Shown piece after piece: positions 1 to 4,479 of a DNA stretch of 12,248 bases. The notes under the pieces were generated by a model. It did no database searches, was not told where the DNA came from, and saw nothing but the letters and a program-made list of their open reading frames with translations. A program made the translations under genes and the position numbers. How positions within the stretch are numbered: the first letter of the stretch is position 1; each line of letters opens with the position of its first letter. Source of the stretch: CAYXNZ01 sp964553705 (lineage in GTDB: Bacteria > Patescibacteriota > Patescibacteriia > Patescibacteriales > GWC2-42-12); the NCBI GenBank assembly GCA_964553705.1, contig CAZKKV010000026.1:1-12248 (forward strand), read 5' to 3'.

Positions 1-43
1 CTTTTTGATTAATTACTTTTCCCATTTATTAAAGCTATAATCA

Positions 44-637
44 TTAATCTCCTAATTTATTTAATTCTTTTAAATAAATTTTTGCTTGTGGCAATAAAAT
101 ATTCAGAATTTCTTTGCCAGTTTTAGTTTTTATGAATTTTACTCTATGTTTAAAGGTGGTGTTTAAAAATATTTTTAAATTTTTGTAATCATAATTTGGT
201 GGACATTCTCTATAATCAATTTGTGCCAGAGAGTCTGCTTCAAAAACTAATTGTCTGTCTTTTTGTTTAATATCGTTGTGTTTATTGTGGTTTTTTATTA
301 AATAAACAATCTTGTCAATCTCTTTGTTGGTAAAATAGTTTAACGTTGATAGATATTTTGCAGCTATCAAAGAACCGATTTTTCCATGATCAACTTCTTT
401 TTTGTTTTTCATTATAAATTCATGACTATATCCTTTGGGCAATTTATTGTATCCGATATCATGTAAATACATTGTCGATATTAAGATTTTTTCGTCTCCA
501 CCTTCGCTTGATATCAGTTTTTTTATCCATTTCACAGAGCTCAATGTGTGTTTTTTGTCCCAGTTTGGACGCCCAACTTTTAAAAGTCTTAGTGCTTCCT
601 TTTTTATTTTTACTTCTGTTTTTTTGTCCAATCTCAT
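44..637 (-). CDS. HD-domain phosphohydrolase-like protein
   Basis: A 197-aa soluble protein with the metal-binding pattern of the HD superfamily: H30, the H59-D60 doublet in YLHDIGY, H84, H117/H120 and D135. HD proteins use this set to bind one or two divalent metals and hydrolyse phosphate esters, often of nucleotides; the substrate here cannot be read from sequence. No second domain, signal peptide or membrane segment is visible. It lies 51 bases downstream of the dCTP-deaminase/dUTPase-like gene on the same strand with no terminator between, so it is probably the last gene of a pyrimidine-salvage operon. A nucleotidase or nucleotide phosphohydrolase role is a context-based guess. The ATG at 637 has no Shine-Dalgarno site. 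Confident on the HD fold, not on function. Confidence 0.8.
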   Translation of the reverse strand: MRLDKKTEVKIKKEALRLLKVGRPNWDKKHTLSSVKWIKKLISSEGGDEKILISTMYLHDIGYNKLPKGYSHEFIMKNKKEVDHGKIGSLIAAKYLSTLNYFTNKEIDKIVYLIKNHNKHNDIKQKDRQLVFEADSLAQIDYRECPPNYDYKNLKIFLNTTFKHRVKFIKTKTGKEILNILLPQAKIYLKELNKLGD

Positions 638-649
638 TTAATTTAACTA

Positions 650-690
650 AGAAAATTCTTAATTTCTAATTCATAATTCTTAATTGAATC
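650..690. repeat. A/T-rich short tandem repeat between genes
   Basis: Degenerate copies of a unit like AATTCTTAATT/AATTCATAATT follow one another in the spacer between the HD-protein gene and the dCTP-deaminase-like gene. No stable GC-containing hairpin is visible, so it is not a clear terminator. It looks like low-complexity spacer repeat. Confidence 0.4.
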
Positions 691-1237
691 ATATTTGTGT
701 TTCTTTGCCTTCGGTGGCGACTCGACCGCCTTGCCATTGGCCTTTATATTGGTTGCCTTCGCCTAGCACTTCATGAAAAGTTATATGAACTACTCGAGCA
801 CCAAAAGAAATTTTTATATTTGAGTTTCCTAGATTACAGATACCAAAAGTTAATTCGCCCTGATAACCTGGCTGAACTACACCATTAAATAAAGCTAAGC
901 CAGATCTGAATAAAGTTGTTCTAGGGAAAATCACACCAGATAAATTTATCGGTAGATTTACTTTTTCTATGGTTTTGATCAAGTAGTATTTTCCCGGTTC
1001 AAAAATAAAACAATTTTCAGTTTCTTTTTTGGCATGGTCATTTTTGGCGACTAATTTTATTTCTGGTGTATCACGTTCTTCAACGCCAAGAAAACCATCA
1101 CCTTCTAACTCATATATTTCACCTAAGCGTAAATCAAAACCAGCGCCCTCTGGATTATTTTTTTCTCGATCACAAAGATTATCAACTAAATTTATTTCAT
1201 CAACTAATTCGTGTAATTTTTTTATTCCTAATATCAT
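689..1237 (-). CDS. dCTP deaminase / dUTPase superfamily protein
   Basis: A 182-aa protein of the trimeric dCTP deaminase/dUTPase fold. The N-terminal GAGFDLRLG motif, the phosphate-binding PRTTLFRSGL segment (PRSSL in relatives), NGVVQPGYQGEL and a C-terminal YKGQWQGGRV tail appear in family order, and the length is normal. Relatives convert dCTP to dUTP, hydrolyse dUTP to dUMP, or do both. Oddities: the Asp of the usual (I/V)DxG(Y/W) motif is Gln in VQPGY, and the Glu that dCTP deaminases carry in the following strand (LE) falls on Gly (FG). Deaminase activity is therefore doubtful; a dUTPase-like or altered activity is possible. The ATG starts one base after the stop of the dCMP deaminase gene (TAGTATG), pointing to translational coupling. 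The pathway fits dUMP supply. The family call is firm, the exact reaction is not. Confidence 0.82.
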   Translation of the reverse strand: MILGIKKLHELVDEINLVDNLCDREKNNPEGAGFDLRLGEIYELEGDGFLGVEERDTPEIKLVAKNDHAKKETENCFIFEPGKYYLIKTIEKVNLPINLSGVIFPRTTLFRSGLALFNGVVQPGYQGELTFGICNLGNSNIKISFGARVVHITFHEVLGEGNQYKGQWQGGRVATEGKETQI

Positions 1238-1238
1238 A

Positions 1239-1763
1239 CTAATCAGTATAATTTATTAAAACTTCTCCGTTGTATTTTTTAATTTTTATGCCTCTTTTTT
1301 CAGCTAACTCTCTGGCTTCGTTTTCTTTTTCTCTACCTTGTCCGCCTTTTTTGATTCGAATATATTCTTTGTAGTAAATAATCTCACTTATACCGGCGTT
1401 ATTTAAACTTTTCATGCAGTCATAGCAGGGGAAGGTGGCTGAATAAAGAGTAGCACCACGTAGACGTGTTGTATCTAAGGCATTTATTATGCCATTTACT
1501 TCAGCGTGAGCACCTCGACATCTTTTTAATTCTTTGGTTTGTGGATCGCCATCAACCTTAGCGCAACCAACGTCAATGCAATGATAATCGCCTTCAGTCG
1601 GGCCATTATAGCCGACAGAGATTACTCGATGATTTTTATCAACATACACAGCGCCAGCTTGAACATAGCGACAAGCAGTCCGTTTTGAAGCCAAAATAGC
1701 CATATTCATAAATAACTCATCCCATGACAGGCGATTTTGTTTTGGTTTTTCTAGTTTTACCAT
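1239..1763 (-). CDS. dCMP deaminase (deoxycytidylate deaminase)
   Basis: A 174-aa zinc-dependent cytidine/deoxycytidylate deaminase. The zinc and catalytic signature is H86-A-E88 together with P112-C113-x-x-C116 (FPCYDC); E88 is the expected proton shuttle. Upstream, KRTACRYVQAGAV and GYNGPTEGDYHC match ComEB/dCMP deaminases, where extra Cys/His residues may bind a second zinc. It deaminates dCMP to dUMP, the thymidylate synthase substrate. It is first in a probable three-gene operon with the dCTP-deaminase/dUTPase-like and HD genes, both consistent with dUMP supply in an organism relying on salvage. A promoter is visible at 1796-1824. The ATG at 1763 gives the full family length and has no Shine-Dalgarno site. 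Confidence 0.93.
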   Translation of the reverse strand: MVKLEKPKQNRLSWDELFMNMAILASKRTACRYVQAGAVYVDKNHRVISVGYNGPTEGDYHCIDVGCAKVDGDPQTKELKRCRGAHAEVNGIINALDTTRLRGATLYSATFPCYDCMKSLNNAGISEIIYYKEYIRIKKGGQGREKENEARELAEKRGIKIKKYNGEVLINYTD

Positions 1764-1795
1764 AATTTAAATACTTTAAATATAAATGTTATACT

Positions 1796-1824
1796 ATTTT
1801 AACAGATAGGTTAGACTTGAGCAA
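1796..1824 (-). promoter_or_regulatory. Promoter of the pyrimidine-salvage operon
   Basis: On the minus strand, TTGCTC (1819-1824), a 17-base spacer, then TAAAAT (1796-1801) preceded by TGT, an extended -10. Predicted transcription start is near 1789, giving a leader of about 26 bases to the dCMP deaminase ATG. Confidence 0.6.
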
Positions 1825-1886
1825 TTGTTAATAACTTTTAATGCAAAGAGGGATTAGAATACTCTTGGGATAAAATGTTTGTAGCA

Positions 1887-1920
1887 AAAAAACAGTTCCG
1901 AGCACTCGGAACTGTTTTTT
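1887..1920 (-). terminator. Intrinsic terminator after rplA
   Basis: A perfect inverted repeat: AACAGTTCCGAG (1891-1902), a two-base centre, and its complement (1905-1916). It is flanked by A-runs and T-runs that pair with each other, so it would work in either direction. It lies 17 bases after the rplA stop and should end the secE-nusG-rplK-rplA transcript. No gene on the plus strand reads into it. Confidence 0.9.
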
Positions 1921-1937
1921 ATATGTTGAATTGATAT

Positions 1938-2612
1938 TTAATTTAATGCAACTTTTATGCCAGGTCCCATAGACGAACTAATGCTGATATTTTTTACATA
2001 TATTCCTTTTGAAGATGACGGTTTTGCTTTTTTTATAGCTTCCATTAGTGCTCGGTAATTTTCAAGCAATTTCTTAGAGTCAAAGCTTATTTTGCCGATA
2101 GCTACATGAACATTACCCGTATCATCATTTTTAAAACTGATTTTTCCTTTTTTAAGCTCTTCGATTGCTTTGGCGGGGTTGGCGGTAACAGTGTCATTTT
2201 TTGGTGATGGCATTAATCCTCTGGTACCCAAAATTTTGGCAATTGGCGCTAAAATTCTCATTATAGTTGGTTCGGCAACGGCAATTTGAAAATCGGTTTT
2301 TTCAGTTTTTTTAATTTCCGCAATCAAATCTTCACCGCCAACATAATCAGCACCGGCAGCTTTTGCTTCTTTTTCTTTTTCTGACGAAACGAAAGCGGCT
2401 ATTTTTATAGTTTTACCAGTTCCATGAGGCAAGGCAACAGTTGAGCGGATTTGTTGGTCACCTTTTTGGGGATTAATCCCAAGGCGTACATGTACTTCGA
2501 CTGAAGCGTCAAATTTTACCTTTGATAATTTTTTTGTTAGCTCAAGGACCTCCTTAATCGGATAAAGCTTGGCCTTATCAATTTCTATTGTTTTCTTTTC
2601 TTTTTTAGTCAT
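1938..2612 (-). CDS. rplA: 50S ribosomal protein L1 (uL1)
   Basis: A 224-aa L1 protein. Recognisable segments, numbered from the chosen start, are FDASVEVHVRLGINP near residue 34, RSTVALPHGTGK near 55, and the domain II/hinge signature LGTRGLMPSPKNDTVT near 127. The C-terminus SSSMGPGIKVAL is typical. L1 binds 23S rRNA helices 76-78 to form the mobile L1 stalk that helps release E-site tRNA, and it represses its own operon. An upstream in-frame GTG at 2654 would add 14 residues, but that stretch folds into a strong hairpin and reads unlike L1, so I chose the ATG at 2612. It is last in secE-nusG-rplK-rplA, followed by a terminator. Some CPR lineages are reported to lack L1; this one has it intact. 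Confidence 0.97.
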   Translation of the reverse strand: MTKKEKKTIEIDKAKLYPIKEVLELTKKLSKVKFDASVEVHVRLGINPQKGDQQIRSTVALPHGTGKTIKIAAFVSSEKEKEAKAAGADYVGGEDLIAEIKKTEKTDFQIAVAEPTIMRILAPIAKILGTRGLMPSPKNDTVTANPAKAIEELKKGKISFKNDDTGNVHVAIGKISFDSKKLLENYRALMEAIKKAKPSSSKGIYVKNISISSSMGPGIKVALN

Positions 2613-2615
2613 ATT

Positions 2616-2658
2616 ATTCGTGGTGCGAGCGTCTATGTATTCATAGGCTCCCACAAAT
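2616..2658 (-). promoter_or_regulatory. L1-binding-site-like mRNA hairpin upstream of rplA
   Basis: In the rplK-rplA spacer the mRNA can form three stacked helices: GTGG (2654-2651) with CCAC (2623-2620), GAGC (2650-2647) with GCTC (2630-2627), and CTATG (2646-2642) with CATAG (2637-2633), closed by an AATA loop. Unpaired bases sit only on the 3' side (GCA and AC). Weaker pairs extend the base towards the ATG at 2612. The 5' strand GUGGGAG resembles, from memory, the L1-binding strand of 23S helix 76. L1 is known to repress its operon by binding an mRNA mimic of this site, so autoregulation at this element is likely by inference. Confidence 0.7.
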
Positions 2659-2666
2659 TATTTAAT

Positions 2667-3089
2667 TTATTTAATTTCAATACCCATTTGTTTAGCCGTG
2701 CCTTCAATAATTTTCATTGCATTTTCGATTTTATCAGCGTTTAAATCAGGCATTTTTATTTCAGCAATTTCTTTAAGTTGAGCTTTGGTCAAGCTGCCAA
2801 CTTTTTCTGACAGAGGTTTACCTGAACCTTTTTTAACTTTGGCGAATTTTTTTATCAATTCAGCGGCTGGTGGAGTCTTCATAATAAAATCAAAACTCCT
2901 GTCTTCGTAAACAGTAATTTCTACTGGAATAATATCGCCCATTTTATCTTTTGAAGTGTCGTTAAATTTGGTACAAAATTCTTGGATATTTAGACCATGC
3001 TGACCTAAAGCTGGGCCGACTGGAGGCGCTGGGTTTGCTTGTCCAGCTGGAATTTGCAGTTTAATTTTTGTTAATATCTTTTTTGCCAT
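2667..3089 (-). CDS. rplK: 50S ribosomal protein L11 (uL11)
   Basis: A 140-aa protein of normal L11 length. The proline-rich N-terminal domain carries QIPAGQANPAPPVGPALGQH (residues 12-31), and the C-terminal RNA-binding domain carries KKGSGKPLSEKVGSLT and the EIAEIKMPDLNA segment. L11 binds the GTPase-associated centre of 23S rRNA and acts with elongation and release factors and RelA. It sits between nusG and rplA, the standard order. The ATG at 3089 matches the family N-terminus (MAKKI) and has no Shine-Dalgarno site. Confidence 0.98.
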   Translation of the reverse strand: MAKKILTKIKLQIPAGQANPAPPVGPALGQHGLNIQEFCTKFNDTSKDKMGDIIPVEITVYEDRSFDFIMKTPPAAELIKKFAKVKKGSGKPLSEKVGSLTKAQLKEIAEIKMPDLNADKIENAMKIIEGTAKQMGIEIK

Positions 3090-3096
3090 AGTATTT

Positions 3097-3182
3097 AGTT
3101 AAAAGTTTATAAAGTAAAAAGTTTAAAGCAGAAGCAATATAAAGTTGAACTTTATAACTTTATACTTTTTACTTTTGACTGT
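3097..3182. repeat. A/T-rich inverted-repeat spacer between nusG and rplK
   Basis: This spacer is built of repeated AAAGT/ACTTT words. It includes the near-perfect palindrome ATAAAGTT-G-AACTTTAT, and AGTAAAAAGT is complementary to ACTTTTTACT about 40 bases away. The whole segment can fold into a long, imperfect, almost GC-free hairpin. There is no T-run terminator and no recognised leader; it may be neutral spacer repeat or a weak mRNA element ahead of rplK. Confidence 0.45.
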
Positions 3183-3183
3183 G

Positions 3184-3729
3184 TTATACTTTTTTAATTT
3201 GTAAAAAATCTAATTCAACTGGTGTTTCACGACCAAACATCGAAACAACTACTTTTACCTTTCCTTTGTCTTCATCAATATCAGTAACTTTTCCGTCAAT
3301 GTTTTTGAATGGTCCGTCAATAATTTTGACTGGCGAATTAACTGAAACATCGATTTTATATTTTGGTTCTTCTACGCCCATGCGTTTTTGTAGATCTTTT
3401 ATTTCTTTTTCATCGACAGGCGTTGGAACTGTACCCATGCCGATAAAGCCGGTCACGTTTGGCGTATTTCTAACAACATACCATGAATCATCGGTAACTA
3501 TCATTTCAACCAAAATATAGCCAGGAAAAATCTTTTCTTCAACAACCTTTCTTTTGCCATTTTTTATTTTTATCTTTTTTTCAGTTGGTATTAGGACATT
3601 AAAAATCTTGTCCTCCATGTCCATGGATTCAATTCTTTGCTTTAAATTTTGCAAAACGTTTTCTTCGTAACCAGAATAAGTATGGAGCACATACCAACGA
3701 CGTCCTTGATTTAATGCTTGTTTAGCCAT
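3184..3729 (-). CDS. nusG: Transcription termination/antitermination factor NusG
   Basis: A 181-aa NusG of typical length. The NGN domain covers about residues 10-118, with RRWYVLHTYSGYEENV, EEKIFPGYILVEM and VRNTPNVTGFIG; the C-terminal KOW domain covers about 127-181, with VKIIDGPFKNIDGKV. NusG binds the RNA polymerase clamp to control pausing, and its KOW domain contacts Rho or ribosomal protein S10. It lies 37 bases downstream of secE and upstream of rplK, the conserved order. The ATG at 3729 fits the family start; no Shine-Dalgarno site precedes it. Confidence 0.98.
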   Translation of the reverse strand: MAKQALNQGRRWYVLHTYSGYEENVLQNLKQRIESMDMEDKIFNVLIPTEKKIKIKNGKRKVVEEKIFPGYILVEMIVTDDSWYVVRNTPNVTGFIGMGTVPTPVDEKEIKDLQKRMGVEEPKYKIDVSVNSPVKIIDGPFKNIDGKVTDIDEDKGKVKVVVSMFGRETPVELDFLQIKKV

Positions 3730-3766
3730 AAATGAAAATTGGGCAATTACCCGTTAATTTATATTA

Positions 3767-3949
3767 TCAATTGATAACTAGTTGCAAGCACCAATTAAAA
3801 AAGAAGTCTAATCCACCCAAAAAAGCAGCCACAGCCAAACTTATACTTATAACCAATATCGTATATCGATACGTTTCTTTTTTAGTCGGCCAAGTGACTT
3901 TCTTCATCTCTTCGGCTGAAGCTTTGATGTAATTTGCTAATTTCCCCAT
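3767..3949 (-). CDS. secE: Preprotein translocase subunit SecE
   Basis: A 60-aa, single-spanning SecE of the short bacterial type. The amphipathic helix and signature EEMKKVTWPTKKET (residues 13-26) precede one membrane segment at about 29-52. SecE clamps SecY in the SecYEG channel. I chose the ATG at 3949 because MGKLANYIKASAEEM is a typical SecE start; an in-frame TTG at 3982 would add 11 residues (MFFNIPNISKN) but overlaps a leader hairpin. It is first in the operon with nusG, rplK and rplA, behind a near-consensus promoter and a terminator-like hairpin. Confidence 0.95.
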   Translation of the reverse strand: MGKLANYIKASAEEMKKVTWPTKKETYRYTILVISISLAVAAFLGGLDFFFNWCLQLVIN

Positions 3950-3973
3950 ATTTTTTGATATATTTGGAATATT

Positions 3974-4001
3974 AAAAAACAACCCTCGCGGGTGCTTTTT
4001 T
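3974..4001 (-). terminator. Terminator-like hairpin in the secE leader
   Basis: On the minus strand an A-run is followed by ACCC, a GCGA tetraloop (GNRA type), GGGT, then TG and six T. The A-run and T-run can pair to extend the stem beyond a 2x2 mismatch. It lies directly downstream of the predicted secE transcription start, so it could be an attenuator, a 5'-end stabiliser or a transcriptional insulator. No upstream gene on either strand obviously needs terminating here. Confidence 0.6.
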
Positions 4002-4014
4002 TAAATACATATTA

Positions 4015-4043
4015 ATAATACATTTCCGAATTAATTTTGTCAA
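4015..4043 (-). promoter_or_regulatory. Promoter of the secE-nusG-rplK-rplA operon
   Basis: Minus strand: TTGACA (4038-4043), a spacer of exactly 17 bases, TATTAT (4015-4020). This is a near-perfect sigma-70-type promoter, with a predicted start near 4008. It is back-to-back with the plus-strand promoter at 4047-4076. Confidence 0.8.
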
Positions 4044-4046
4044 GCT

Positions 4047-4076
4047 TTGTTTAATATTAGATTTTTGTGTTATAAT
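4047..4076 (+). promoter_or_regulatory. Promoter of the membrane protein-Clp ATPase pair
   Basis: Plus strand: TTGTTT (4047-4052), an 18-base spacer, TATAAT (4071-4076) with an upstream TGT (extended -10). The predicted start near 4083 falls after the ATG codons at 4078 and 4081, which supports a translation start further downstream at 4105. Confidence 0.65.
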
Positions 4077-4104
4077 AATGATGTACGTAAATTATTTTTA
4101 CATT

Positions 4105-4473
4105 ATGATATCTCAAAATTACTCAATCTACGCAGGCAAACTATTGTTCGAATTTGGACGGGACATATTGTATTTCCCAATATGGTGGCATAGCCGAGGG
4201 TTAATCAAAATAATCGTCAGTATGAAGAATTTTTTAGCTGACAAACAAAAAAAGTTAGCATTGATTATTTGGATTAAAAATATATTCAGACCAATGTATG
4301 GTCAATATGACTGGCAGGGGATGTTAATTAGTTTTTTTATGCGTTTTTTCCAAATAATTATTAGGGGACTGGTAATGTTATTTTTTTCTATTGGTACAAT
4401 AATTATAATTTTATTATGGATAATTTTGCCAATTTTTACAGTTTATGAGATTATTTTTCAATTATTTTTATAA
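4105..4473 (+). CDS. Conserved small membrane protein, partner of Clp-like ATPase
   Basis: A 122-aa protein of unknown function. The N-terminal part holds GRDILYFPIWWHSRG (about residues 18-32), then a basic stretch with NFLADKQKK. A probable interfacial segment WIKNIFRPMYGQYDWQG (56-72) follows, and a long hydrophobic C-terminus (about 74-120) could span the membrane once or twice. The YFPxWWxSRG and PMYGQYDW patterns look like a conserved family I associate with CPR genomes, from memory. In-frame ATGs at 4078 and 4081 exist, but the -10 box at 4071-4076 puts transcription start beyond them, so I use 4105. The next gene begins 6 bases after its stop, so both are surely co-transcribed and probably work together at the membrane. 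Confidence 0.75.
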   Translation: MISQNYSIYAGKLLFEFGRDILYFPIWWHSRGLIKIIVSMKNFLADKQKKLALIIWIKNIFRPMYGQYDWQGMLISFFMRFFQIIIRGLVMLFFSIGTIIIILLWIILPIFTVYEIIFQLFL

Positions 4474-4479
4474 TATTCA

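Noticed and set aside
1029..1259. Plus-strand open frame across the dCTP-deaminase-like gene
   Set aside because: Antisense shadow of a well-supported gene; its Ser/Pro-rich translation is typical of a shadow frame.
2613..2654. N-terminal extension of L1 from a GTG start
   Set aside because: The 14 codons coincide with a strong hairpin, lack similarity to L1, and a family-like start (ATG at 2612) follows directly.
3950..3982. Longer SecE from a TTG start
   Set aside because: The extra residues are not SecE-like and the TTG lies in the 3' flank of the leader hairpin.
4078..4104. Start of the small membrane protein at the ATGs 4078/4081
   Set aside because: A TATAAT box at 4071-4076 implies transcription begins after these codons; the ATG at 4105 suits both promoter and protein.
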